Below are positions 1 through 7,912 of a stretch of 64,000 nucleotides of DNA, one piece after another. Both the position numbers and the translations under genes were made by a program. Source of the DNA: Lentisphaerota bacterium (lineage in GTDB: Bacteria > Verrucomicrobiota > Lentisphaeria > Victivallales > Victivallaceae); NCBI GenBank assembly GCA_015061685.1, contig SUWD01000009.1:19966-83965 (forward strand), written 5' to 3'. Below the pieces are notes generated by a model that was not told where the DNA came from, did no database searches, and worked only from the letters and a program-made list of their open reading frames with translations. The first letter of the stretch is position 1. Each line of letters begins with the position of its first letter.

Positions 1-582
1 ATCGCATAATGCTCCGCCGCGGAAACGGGAATCGCCATCTTTCAGCGGCACTCTTTTCCCGTAACTTGCTTCAGGAACTCCCTGCCAGGGAAACGCCCAC
101 ACCGGAGAAAGAGTGATATTGGTCGCCTGGATCGAAAGGATTTTGCCCAGTTCACCGGAAGCGATCACCTCTTTAAGCCTCTGAACCACCGGATTATAGT
201 GCATTTCCAGCTCGACCTGACAGACGATCTTTGCCCGGTCAACCATTTCGATCATCCGGTCATACTCCTCAAGGTCAAAGGTCGGTATTTTCATGGAGAG
301 GATGTGGATGCCTCTTTCGGCACAGAATTTCATCTGCCCGTAATGCCGGTCATTGGCTGAAGCGATCACGACAGCTTCGATATCCGGGTGATCGGCGAGC
401 ATTTCTTCCGGATCAAGGTAACAGGGAACGCCGTTTTTATACAACTCGTAAACCTCTTTTGCCTTTTCATCCTCGGCACAGGAGGCAACCCATTGCAGTT
501 TTTTATTTTCACGCAAAGTCTGATAATATTTGCGGGTATGTCCATGGTTCATGCCCATCATTGCTATTTTTACCGGTTTCAT
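1..582 (-). CDS. Gfo/Idh/MocA family oxidoreductase, N-terminal part (cut by window edge)
   Basis: Reading leftward from the ATG at 582 gives MKPVKIAMMGMNHGH, followed by a Rossmann-type fold with an EAVVIASANDRH segment and a HILSMKIP stretch at the place where this family usually has an E-K-P motif. The frame stays open to base 1, so the C-terminal half lies outside the window. Members are NAD(P)-dependent sugar or inositol dehydrogenases; the substrate cannot be read here. The start overlaps the stop of the upstream gene in an ATGA arrangement, so it is the last visible gene of an operon with a SIS isomerase and a Gfo/Idh C-terminal-like protein. Confidence 0.85.
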   Translation of the reverse strand, partial: MKPVKIAMMGMNHGHTRKYYQTLRENKKLQWVASCAEDEKAKEVYELYKNGVPCYLDPEEMLADHPDIEAVVIASANDRHYGQMKFCAERGIHILSMKIPTFDLEEYDRMIEMVDRAKIVCQVELEMHYNPVVQRLKEVIASGELGKILSIQATNITLSPVWAFPWQGVPEASYGKRVPLKDGDSRFRGGALCD

Positions 583-1316
583 ATTTCACTCTCCCGTTTT
601 CCGGTGAATACGATCTGTGAAGAACTGCTTGATTCCAGAGCGGCTCTCACGGCATTTTCTGCCATAATTGCATCTTTTTCCCAATCTTGCACCAATTCCG
701 GATTCCCGAGAAGCATGCAGGCACTGCGAACAACGAAAACAGCTTCATCCGGCAATCCGAAAAGCTCCATATCCACATCCGTGAAACGTTTTTCACCATT
801 TTCCGTCCAGAGATACATTGAGGATTGCGGCACCTGGGTATCGACCATGCGGTCGGAAGCAGTTCCTCTGCCGGCGATTATTTCGTGCCGGTCGATATCG
901 TCCTTTTCAGGCGGAAGCTTCACGCCGCACTCAACAGTACAGCTCATGCCGTTGGCAAGACGGACGATCAGATTGCATACTGCATTGCCGGTCATCACGG
1001 CGAAAATGCTCTCCACCGTACTGCCGGAAAAATATCTTAAAATATCCAATTCCGTGAAAAGCAACTCCTCCATGCTCTTTTTCCCGGAAAAATGAGCAAA
1101 GCGAAAGGTGGAAACTCTCTCCAAAGTACCATCTTCAATGATCTTTTTCAATTCGATAAAACGCCGCTCAGCCCGCCAGAAAAGCAGCTGTACCCTTTTT
1201 TCTCCCGGCAGAACAAGGAAGTAATTTCTTGCATCTTTTTCGATGTACCCATCCGCGAAACCGTACTTTTCCCGGAGAAACGCCAATGCGTCATTCATTT
1301 TTTCAATCATTTTCAC
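579..1316 (-). CDS. stand-alone protein resembling a Gfo/Idh/MocA C-terminal domain
   Basis: 245 residues without a signal peptide. There is no N-terminal dinucleotide-binding GxGxxG. The centre and C-terminus (about 90-235: a hydrophobic LLFTELDILRYFSG helix, then LANGMSCTVECGVKLP and a DxMVDTQ region) look like the alpha/beta C-terminal substrate-binding half of Gfo/Idh/MocA oxidoreductases, though similarity is only by eye. It overlaps its neighbours by 4 bases at both ends, upstream with the SIS gene and downstream with a complete-type Gfo/Idh gene, so the three are translationally coupled. It may be an accessory subunit of that oxidoreductase. The alternative is an unrelated hypothetical protein. 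Confidence 0.6.
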   Translation of the reverse strand: MKMIEKMNDALAFLREKYGFADGYIEKDARNYFLVLPGEKRVQLLFWRAERRFIELKKIIEDGTLERVSTFRFAHFSGKKSMEELLFTELDILRYFSGSTVESIFAVMTGNAVCNLIVRLANGMSCTVECGVKLPPEKDDIDRHEIIAGRGTASDRMVDTQVPQSSMYLWTENGEKRFTDVDMELFGLPDEAVFVVRSACMLLGNPELVQDWEKDAIMAENAVRAALESSSSSQIVFTGKRESEI

Positions 1317-2071
1317 AAGCTCTTGATCAAAGGTTTATATTTTTTAAGATAAGCGGCATTTTTCTCATCGCCGCCGGGAGCATTGGCACTGTTCCAGACC
1401 GGAGGGACGATACCGCGTTCAATACAGATGCGGCAGCACTCGATTTCCAGCAAATGGGCGATCGTGAAGTCAACGACATTGGATACCGGAGCAATGGGGG
1501 TCTCCAAGCCGGGGAGTTCCACCACAGCATCGCCGACCGGATTGTAATCATCAATGCACACATCGGCATAATCAAAAAGATTTTTCCCGTTGGGATGACG
1601 GATGAAGTGATCTTCCGGCATCTCATTCTGCCAGAAACTGCTTGCCACAGCGATGATCTTGCCGCCGCGTTTTTTGATCTCCTCTGCCGCATCGATCGTA
1701 GCCGGATTGATTCCGATATTGTGAAAAATCAGCACCAGATCCCCCTCCTTTATATCGTAATAACGGATGATCGAAGCTCCAAAATTCACGGTGCGTTCCA
1801 ATTCAAGATATTTCAAAGCCTGATTGAATACTGACAGAGCTGTTTCCATCAGCGGATTGATATTAGCCAGACCGCCTGCCCGGAAGAACATCTCTCCCAT
1901 TGCCAGAGTCGTATGCCCGCCTCCGGCATAAACGTTGATAAGTTTGTCTGCGGCGATGATATCAGCCATCAATTCTGCTGCTTTATGGATATTCTCCGAC
2001 TGCTTCTCCACGACGGAACGGATGTTGGCAACGACATTGTCCACATAACCGAAATCATTGAATTGACTCAT
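1313..2071 (-). CDS. SIS-domain sugar isomerase-like protein (UPF0309 type)
   Basis: 252 residues from the ATG at 2071, chosen because AGGAG lies about 11 bases upstream; a longer frame to 2116 has no such site. The N-terminal helix is followed by INVYAGGGHTTLAMGEMFFRAGGLANINPLME, the phosphosugar-binding pattern of the UPF0309/SIS group, then a second SIS strand-loop (GDLVLIFHNIGINPATIDAA) and KRGGKIIAVASS. Such proteins isomerise or bind phosphosugars in the cytoplasm and often accompany Gfo/Idh oxidoreductases and TIM-barrel proteins, as here. The stop overlaps the next start by 4 bases. Confidence 0.82.
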   Translation of the reverse strand: MSQFNDFGYVDNVVANIRSVVEKQSENIHKAAELMADIIAADKLINVYAGGGHTTLAMGEMFFRAGGLANINPLMETALSVFNQALKYLELERTVNFGASIIRYYDIKEGDLVLIFHNIGINPATIDAAEEIKKRGGKIIAVASSFWQNEMPEDHFIRHPNGKNLFDYADVCIDDYNPVGDAVVELPGLETPIAPVSNVVDFTIAHLLEIECCRICIERGIVPPVWNSANAPGGDEKNAAYLKKYKPLIKSL

Positions 2072-2152
2072 TTTAAGATATTCTCCTGTATTTTCCGTTT
2101 CTGACGGCATCCGCAATACGCCCGATGCCGCTGACTTGATTTTGTTCCATAA

Positions 2153-3184
2153 TTACTTTTTCAATACCCGGCGGAAATTTTCCCCGACAATATCCCACAA
2201 TTTCAAGGCGTCCGGAGCTCCGACCACCGTCCCGTAACCTCCACGGTAAGTCCAGGCTGCGATCCGGTCAACCCCGGCGGCTTCAGCGATATCGACCCAT
2301 TCAGCAATCTGTTCCCACTTATCCGGCTGCTTGTAATACCCCATGAACCAGCGTTCTGCAAGTTTGCCGTGGCGATGAGCGACATCCACCGTCTTTTCCG
2401 TGATCTCCCGGAAAAATGCTTCCGGCAGACCCCAGTTGACGATCGTCGTGGAAAAAACATCAAAATACGGACAGCTTGCAACCATCTCCCAGTTGTCATA
2501 ACCGCGGTATTCAGAGACATAATATCCGTTTTGCGTGGCATGGACACAGCAGGTGATCTCCAGAGACGGGTTGATCTCTTTCAAAGCTTTGGAAGTATCT
2601 GACAGAATGACCAGAGCTTCACGCCAGCGGAATTGTTTCACATCATTGGTCATGTAACGGGGCATCGGATAGCCGTAATAATCCTCAAAACGTTTCCGGC
2701 ATACCGGGCAGTAACAGCTCCAGTCATCCGCCACACCGCCGGTTATCGAAGCGATCCCTTTGGGAAAAGCGTAGTGCGGTTCATCCCAGAAAAAGCCGTC
2801 AGCAGCACACTCTGTTGCTAAAGTGGTACAGAAGTTTTTGAAATAATCCCGGTAACTTGCGGTATTGAAACAGGCGTATGGAAGTTTCTCTCCGGTCAGG
2901 GCGGAAACCTGACGGTTTTCCACATTGTCCTGCAAATATTTGCTGACCTGCTCCCCGCCGAAATATTTACCGTTTCCCCAGGGGTCGATGAGAACTTTAA
3001 GCCCCATTTCATGAGCTTTGTCCACTATTTTGGGAATGTTGGGCCGCCAGAAGTCAAAATCAAATTCAGTAACCGCCAGAATCACCGTCGTACAACCGTG
3101 ATCCAGCATCTCCTGAAAATCTTTTTCCGCATGTTCGACATAATTAAGCCCGTAATAACTTATCGCTGTCTGTCTGATCGCCAT
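2153..3184 (-). CDS. TIM-barrel protein, putative glycoside hydrolase-like
   Basis: 343 residues starting at MAIRQTAISYYG; AGAGGA precedes this ATG, which favours it over the upstream ATG at 3199. No signal peptide. The pattern of beta strands (TTVILAVTEFDFDFW, GLKVLIDPWG, DGFFWDEPHYAFP, ITCCVHATQ, FDVFSTTIVNWG, GVDRIAAWTYRGG) suggests a glycoside-hydrolase-like (beta/alpha)8 barrel. The FWDEPH segment carries candidate acidic catalytic residues, and a CYCPVCRKRFEDYYG segment resembles the cysteine-containing loop of GHL10/beta-galactosidase-like proteins. Probably the first gene of the operon with the SIS and Gfo/Idh genes (81-base gap). Substrate unknown. Confidence 0.7.
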   Translation of the reverse strand: MAIRQTAISYYGLNYVEHAEKDFQEMLDHGCTTVILAVTEFDFDFWRPNIPKIVDKAHEMGLKVLIDPWGNGKYFGGEQVSKYLQDNVENRQVSALTGEKLPYACFNTASYRDYFKNFCTTLATECAADGFFWDEPHYAFPKGIASITGGVADDWSCYCPVCRKRFEDYYGYPMPRYMTNDVKQFRWREALVILSDTSKALKEINPSLEITCCVHATQNGYYVSEYRGYDNWEMVASCPYFDVFSTTIVNWGLPEAFFREITEKTVDVAHRHGKLAERWFMGYYKQPDKWEQIAEWVDIAEAAGVDRIAAWTYRGGYGTVVGAPDALKLWDIVGENFRRVLKK

Positions 3185-3214
3185 ATTTTTTCCTCTCATG
3201 GTTACTTTGCTGTT

Positions 3215-3242
3215 AATATAACCCGGACAGGAAAATTTACAA
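3215..3242 (-). promoter_or_regulatory. sigma-70 type promoter of the TIM-barrel/SIS/Gfo-Idh operon
   Basis: On the minus strand TTGTAA, a 16-base spacer and TATATT lie about 30 bases before the ATG at 3184. The AraC-type direct repeats at 3241-3328 sit immediately upstream of the -35 box. Confidence 0.7.
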
Positions 3243-3328
3243 TAATTAAAATGATTATATTTTTAACCAAAACGATTAAAAACACTTATTTCTCCCAATC
3301 ATCAGTTTTTCATTTAACCAAGATGATT
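3241..3328. promoter_or_regulatory. three direct repeats, candidate AraC-type activator sites
   Basis: Related 16-base sites occur at 3241 (AATAATTAAAATGATT), 3262 (TTTAACCAAAACGATT) and 3313 (TTTAACCAAGATGATT). The first two are 21 bp apart, which is two helical turns and the classic spacing of AraC half-sites; the third is 51 bp further. They abut the -35 box of the promoter at 3215-3242, as expected for activation. The AraC-family gene at 3370-4179 next door is the obvious candidate regulator (inference). Confidence 0.6.
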
Positions 3329-3369
3329 GATTTCCAAGGTCAACGACACCGCAGGATCACACCCGGTAT

Positions 3370-4179
3370 TTATCGGAAGAGAAAACGGTATTTATTGGGA
3401 GAGAGACCGGTTTTTTTCTTGAAAAAAGCTGAAAAAGCGTAGATCGAACCGTAGCCGCACTTTTCCGCGATCTCCGAAATACTCATACTCCTGTTACGCA
3501 GATGGTATTTGGCAATATTCAAGTGCTGCTCGGCAACGTAACTGCCGATACTCATACCGACTTCCCGCCGGAAAACCATCCGCAAATGACTGGCAGAGAT
3601 ATTCAAATGACGTGCAATGGTTTCATTGTCCGGGATTTTTTCCAGATGACGGTGGATATAAGATAAGGTTTTAGCGACCAAAGGAGAAATACTCTCTTTT
3701 TTCACCGGCAGAGTGACATTTTTCAGAGAGTAGAAAAATTTAACCAGTTCAAACGCACACCAGAGGGTTTTCCCGGCAAGATAGAAATCCAGAATATTTT
3801 TGAGAAAAACAACGGAATTTTCTCCGAAGTGTCCCAGATTATTCTCCGGAATATACTCCGGCACGGAAGGTGTCTCAAAAGTGATGAAAAGCCGGGAATA
3901 ACAGGGGGAATTAGGCATCAGATAACGCATCTGCCCCGGAGGGATGATCAAAACATCACCCTCTTTGAGAGCGATCGGAGAATCATCAAGCAGATAACTC
4001 ATTTCCCCATTGGGCATGACTAACGTGAAACGTTGATGCGACAACGGATTTGCCACGGTAAAATCATGGTGAAAAATCAATATATTATCCGGGAGAACGA
4101 AATTTTTCGGCAGCCGTTTGCCGCTGAAAAAATCCATCGGCTCCCGCAGCATATCGATCTGCTTTTTCAGAGTATCCAT
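3370..4179 (-). CDS. AraC-family transcriptional regulator
   Basis: 269 residues. An N-terminal cupin-like sensing half (about 1-130, with EGDVLIIPPGQMRYL typical of the AraC ligand-binding fold) is followed by two helix-turn-helix motifs (about 170-267), ending in SISEIAEKCGYGSIYAFSAFFKKKTGLSPNKYR, the AraC signature. It lies 14 bases after the CE7 esterase stop on the same strand, so the two are probably co-transcribed. The next operon downstream (3184 to 1) has AraC-like direct repeats at its promoter, so this protein probably activates that operon. The effector is presumably a sugar. Confidence 0.93.
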   Translation of the reverse strand: MDTLKKQIDMLREPMDFFSGKRLPKNFVLPDNILIFHHDFTVANPLSHQRFTLVMPNGEMSYLLDDSPIALKEGDVLIIPPGQMRYLMPNSPCYSRLFITFETPSVPEYIPENNLGHFGENSVVFLKNILDFYLAGKTLWCAFELVKFFYSLKNVTLPVKKESISPLVAKTLSYIHRHLEKIPDNETIARHLNISASHLRMVFRREVGMSIGSYVAEQHLNIAKYHLRNRSMSISEIAEKCGYGSIYAFSAFFKKKTGLSPNKYRFLFR

Positions 4180-4193
4180 AAAATTTGAACAGG

Positions 4194-5495
4194 TTATCTG
4201 GTCAATTCTTTTGCCAGAAACTCACGCACCTCCGCCGGAAATTCCGGGGCAGTACGGTGACCGTAACGGTACATCCGGTAAAGCCGTTTATTTTTTGAGG
4301 GGATCTTATTGTATGCCGCAAATACCGATGAGGGGAAACAGGTCGTATCCACAAATCCGGCTGACATCAGTACCGGCACATGGATATTCACCGCGAAATT
4401 CACTCCGTCAAAGTAGGGATAACTTTTTTCCACATCCACTTTTTTGCAGTTGAAATAAAGCATCGGCCATCCGGGCATACGGTTCATTTTCCAGCCGCCG
4501 TGATCGCACAAAGCCGCCACACTGGCAACGATGCAGGTAACATTTTTATTCAACGAACCGACAGCCAATGCGGTACCGCCGCCTTGACTGTTGCCGGTTA
4601 TGGCAAAGTGCCTGCCGTCAAATTCCGGCAATTCTGCGACAAAATCCATTGCCCGGTTCAGAGCCAGCCACACTTTGCGGTAGATGTACTCATCCCGGTT
4701 GCCGGCATTATGCAGATAGTAGGCTTTCCCGGGGAAAGATTCGTTATATTTCCTGTACCTCCGGGACTGCTCGGCAGCATTGTCGGCGGTGGGAAAGAGG
4801 TGGACATTCATCCACAATTCGATCGCCGGAACCGGACTTGACCAGTAGGGTTGCGGAGAAACCGACCCCGGTCCAGCCCCCGGCACCGCCGCCAATGCAG
4901 GATATTTGCCCGGTTTTTCCGGAATGGAGAGAAAACCGGTGATCGCTCCGGAACCATCCGGAAATTTGACCGTTACCCGGCTGACTTTATAACCGTCCCG
5001 TTTGATATTTTCCAAAGCCTCGACAGTAACTTCGGCTGATTCAAAAGCCTTGATCCCTTCCTGCCAGAAGCGGTCAAAATCTTCCGGACGCTCCGTTCCG
5101 GCAATGATCTTTTCCGGTTCGACAGCTGCTCCCCCGTAAGGATAAAAGGGTTTCATTGCCCACTTTTCTTTTTTGCCGTCAGAATCGACATATCCCGGCG
5201 AAGAAACAAAAACAAAACCGGGACGGTCAAGCCGGGTGGTGAAAGAAAACGGATTGCCTTTTTCTGCCAGATTTATCTTTCTGGTCTCTATCAGCACTCT
5301 GCCGGAATCCTTGATTTCCAGATCAAAACTCCCGGACACAAGCTTTTTCCCGGCATCATCTTTGGCACAGACGGTAAAAACTATCTCCTCTCCGGCCTTG
5401 AAATCCCGCTTTTCCACGGTTTCAATATCCAATGAAACTGCCCAAAGCAAAACAGGTGAAATACAACCGGTCAAAAACAGTAAAAACTTATTCAT
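4194..5495 (-). CDS. secreted acetylxylan esterase / cephalosporin-C deacetylase family (CE7)
   Basis: 433 residues from the ATG at 5495, which has GGGGAGA upstream and opens a signal peptide (MNKFLLFLTGCISPVLLWA). About 20-110 is a beta-sandwich-like domain; the alpha/beta hydrolase follows. The nucleophile elbow GNSQGGG puts the serine at 303. The acid is D383 in GFVDTTCFPSSVFAAYN, a hallmark of the AXE1 family, and the histidine is H413 in YRYGH. CE7 enzymes remove acetyl groups from xylo-oligosaccharides and related substrates. Located in the envelope or outside the cell, it would help deacetylate plant or host glycans. Probably co-transcribed with the AraC gene. Confidence 0.88.
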   Translation of the reverse strand: MNKFLLFLTGCISPVLLWAVSLDIETVEKRDFKAGEEIVFTVCAKDDAGKKLVSGSFDLEIKDSGRVLIETRKINLAEKGNPFSFTTRLDRPGFVFVSSPGYVDSDGKKEKWAMKPFYPYGGAAVEPEKIIAGTERPEDFDRFWQEGIKAFESAEVTVEALENIKRDGYKVSRVTVKFPDGSGAITGFLSIPEKPGKYPALAAVPGAGPGSVSPQPYWSSPVPAIELWMNVHLFPTADNAAEQSRRYRKYNESFPGKAYYLHNAGNRDEYIYRKVWLALNRAMDFVAELPEFDGRHFAITGNSQGGGTALAVGSLNKNVTCIVASVAALCDHGGWKMNRMPGWPMLYFNCKKVDVEKSYPYFDGVNFAVNIHVPVLMSAGFVDTTCFPSSVFAAYNKIPSKNKRLYRMYRYGHRTAPEFPAEVREFLAKELTR

Positions 5496-5535
5496 TATTC
5501 TTTTCTCCCCGATATTTTCCATGTTTTATACAATT

Positions 5536-5564
5536 AATATAGTTATCATTTCCGGTTTTGTCAA
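5536..5564 (-). promoter_or_regulatory. promoter of the CE7 esterase-AraC operon
   Basis: Minus strand TTGACA, 17-base spacer, TATATT, about 40 bases before the ATG at 5495. Confidence 0.75.
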
Positions 5565-5603
5565 TCTTTCCGGAGAATTTTTCATTTTTTTCTTTACAGT
5601 TCC

Positions 5604-5632
5604 TTGACACAGATTGGATGGTGAGATATATT
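5604..5632 (+). promoter_or_regulatory. promoter of the LacI-family gene
   Basis: TTGACA, 17-base spacer, TATATT, about 40 bases before the ATG at 5673; divergent from the CE7 esterase promoter. Confidence 0.8.
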
Positions 5633-5672
5633 CTCCACTGGATATGTTCTGACCCGGAGATACTGATTTATT

Positions 5673-6689
5673 ATGGTAAGCCTTTCCGATATAGCAAAAA
5701 GAGTTAAACTGGATGTCTCGGTCGTCTCCCGGGCATTGAGCCACAAACCGGCTCAAAATGCCAAGGTGAAAACCGAAACCAGAGAATTCATATTGCAGAC
5801 CGCCGCCGAAATGGGATACCGGCCCAACCGTCAGGCTTCTTTCATGGGCAAAAAAGGAGACGCCACGATCTTCTGTTTCATGCCGCAGATAAGCGACCAG
5901 CTGACGGCGGATCTGATGTACGGGATCTCCGCTGCCGCCCGCAGGGAGAACTTCCCGGTGACCTTCTTTCAGGGCAATATGGATGGGGATTTCCGGAACT
6001 TCCTTGCCGGTCTGGATGACAGCAACCACAGCGGAGTGATCTCATTTCCGACCAGAGCTTTATCCGATGACCTCAAAGAGCTGCTCATTCTCTATCACCG
6101 GAGAAGAAAAACTTTGCTGCTGCTCAATCCGCAAAGCAACTCTTTCGGAGGACAACCGGAAGATGGCTTCAGCAATATACCGCACCTGATCATGGATGAT
6201 GCTTACGGCGGTTCACTTGCAGCGAAACACCTGATCGGAAAGGGGTGTCAGCACTTTTTTTTCACCGGATTCCCCGGACAGCACTTCCGGCACCGCTTTG
6301 CCGGTTACCGGGAAGAACTTGCCCGTCACAGCGTGGAAGCGGTCTCATTCGACTCCGATGACGAATTGAAAAAGATCGTCGCCCTCCCCGGCAGGATCGG
6401 CATCTACGCCGACCGGGATACCCACGCCATAAATCTGATCATCCGCCTCGCCCATCTGGGGATCACTCCCGGAGAAAAAGTTTTGCTGGTAGGTAACGAT
6501 GACAAACAGCAAAGCAGACTCTCCGGCTTGACCACCATCCACCAGCCGATCCGGCAGGAGGGGGAACTGGCGGTAAAAAAACTGATTAATCTCATTTTCG
6601 GCGGCACCGAAGAAAATGAGTTTATCAAGCCTTATCTTGTGGTGAGACAAAGCACCGGGAACTACGAAACAGAATATATCGTGGAATAG
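5673..6689 (+). CDS. LacI-family transcriptional regulator
   Basis: 338 residues. The N-terminal helix-turn-helix and hinge are clear (VSLSDIAKRVKLDVSVVSRALSHKPAQNAKVKTETRE), followed by a periplasmic-binding-protein-like effector domain (GVISFPTRALS, LIMDDAYGGSLAAKHLIGKGCQHFFFTG, GNDDKQQSRLSGLTTIHQPIRQEGELAVKKLINLI). Binds DNA as a dimer and responds to a sugar. It is divergent from the CE7 esterase and lies upstream of the DUF3142/lipoprotein pair, either of which may be its target. No obvious operator palindrome was found near its promoter. Confidence 0.93.
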   Translation: MVSLSDIAKRVKLDVSVVSRALSHKPAQNAKVKTETREFILQTAAEMGYRPNRQASFMGKKGDATIFCFMPQISDQLTADLMYGISAAARRENFPVTFFQGNMDGDFRNFLAGLDDSNHSGVISFPTRALSDDLKELLILYHRRRKTLLLLNPQSNSFGGQPEDGFSNIPHLIMDDAYGGSLAAKHLIGKGCQHFFFTGFPGQHFRHRFAGYREELARHSVEAVSFDSDDELKKIVALPGRIGIYADRDTHAINLIIRLAHLGITPGEKVLLVGNDDKQQSRLSGLTTIHQPIRQEGELAVKKLINLIFGGTEENEFIKPYLVVRQSTGNYETEYIVE

Positions 6690-6743
6690 CAAAATCCTCT
6701 TGCAGCAAGGATGATAAAATTTGAAAAATTTTATATTTTCCAC

Positions 6744-6772
6744 TTGCTTTTTGTGCCTTTTTACGTTATATT
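6744..6772 (+). promoter_or_regulatory. promoter of the DUF3142-lipoprotein pair
   Basis: TTGCTT, 17-base spacer, TATATT, about 40 bases before the ATG at 6815. Confidence 0.72.
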
Positions 6773-6814
6773 TTCCCATTCACCCGTAACTGCAAAAAAA
6801 GGTACTTTTTCATC

Positions 6815-7912
6815 ATGCTCAAACTGCTTCTGCCCCTGCTTTTTTTTCTGCCATTAATGGCGAAAGATCCGGGATTTTATGTCTGGCAGAGACAACAGGA
6901 TGCAAAAGTGGCAAAAGCCGTGAGCGATTTTTGCAAAGAGAGTGACGGCAGTCTCTATTTCCTTGCAGGGGAAATGGAAAATAACGGCAGGATGATCCGC
7001 ATTTCCCCGCCCGGATTCATTCCCTTTGCCCGGTCGGTGCCGGTTTTCCGCATCCACATCAACAATATGAAACTGTCCCCGGCTATCCTCGCTGAAAAAA
7101 TCGCCGGAGCATACAATGCCTGGCAGTTGTGCAAAGCATTGCAGATCGACCTGGACTGCCCGGAAGCAAAGCTGGATTATTACACAACTCTGATGCAGGA
7201 ACTGCGGAAAAAATTCCCCGGCATCGAATTGTCGGCAACAGTTCTGCCCTGCCATCTCAACCACCCGGAAAAATTCAAAAAACTTGCCGGAAGCTGTGAT
7301 TTTTTTGTTCTGCAAGTCCACGCCCTTACCCGAAACAAAGATTTCTGGTTCATCCTTGACCGGAATATTGCCGTTACCGCCATTGAAAAAGCTGACCGCA
7401 TCAACAGACCGTATCAGGTCGCATTGCCCTTTTACTCCCACTTGATCAAAGGCAAAGCGGTTTACCCCGATCCGGAAGTCATTTCTGAAATCGTCTCTCT
7501 GACCCGAAAAAGCAGATATGCAATTGGTTTGATCGCTTTCCGGTTACAGCTTGACGGTGAATACGATGTATTGGATATGCTGACGGCATTGAATTTGTGC
7601 CGGGGGGAAAAATACGCTCCGGAACTTGTTACTTCATGGGAGAAACAACCCGGCGGCTCATGGCTGCTCTATTTGGAAAACCGCGGCTTTTTTGTGCGTA
7701 AAACAACTCTCCTGTGCCGCTGGGAAAAAGATTTTGCCATCCACGATGCCAAAACATTCAACCGGGCAGAACTTACTGTTGACCGCTCAAAACTGACCTT
7801 ATTCCTGCCGCCTCCGGGTAAAAAAATGGCAGTTTTGTGGTTGCGTACCGATGAAAACAATGATCTTGATAAAAATAACCCATTAACTGTAAAGGAAAAC
7901 GCCGAATTATGA
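6815..7912 (+). CDS. DUF3142-type secreted protein
   Basis: 365 residues with a signal peptide (MLKLLLPLLFFLPLMA). The mature protein opens with GFYVWQRQQDAKVAKAV, the start of the DUF3142 family, followed by strands resembling a glycoside-hydrolase barrel (VFRIHINNM, LQIDLDCPEAKLDYYTTLMQELRKKFPGIELSATVLPCHL, CDFFVLQVH, YQVALPFYSHL). The LDCPE segment carries acidic residues that could be catalytic. About 290-350 looks like a small C-terminal beta domain. Its stop overlaps the start of the following lipoprotein gene (ATGA), so the two probably work together in the envelope. Biochemical function unknown. Confidence 0.75.
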   Translation: MLKLLLPLLFFLPLMAKDPGFYVWQRQQDAKVAKAVSDFCKESDGSLYFLAGEMENNGRMIRISPPGFIPFARSVPVFRIHINNMKLSPAILAEKIAGAYNAWQLCKALQIDLDCPEAKLDYYTTLMQELRKKFPGIELSATVLPCHLNHPEKFKKLAGSCDFFVLQVHALTRNKDFWFILDRNIAVTAIEKADRINRPYQVALPFYSHLIKGKAVYPDPEVISEIVSLTRKSRYAIGLIAFRLQLDGEYDVLDMLTALNLCRGEKYAPELVTSWEKQPGGSWLLYLENRGFFVRKTTLLCRWEKDFAIHDAKTFNRAELTVDRSKLTLFLPPPGKKMAVLWLRTDENNDLDKNNPLTVKENAEL

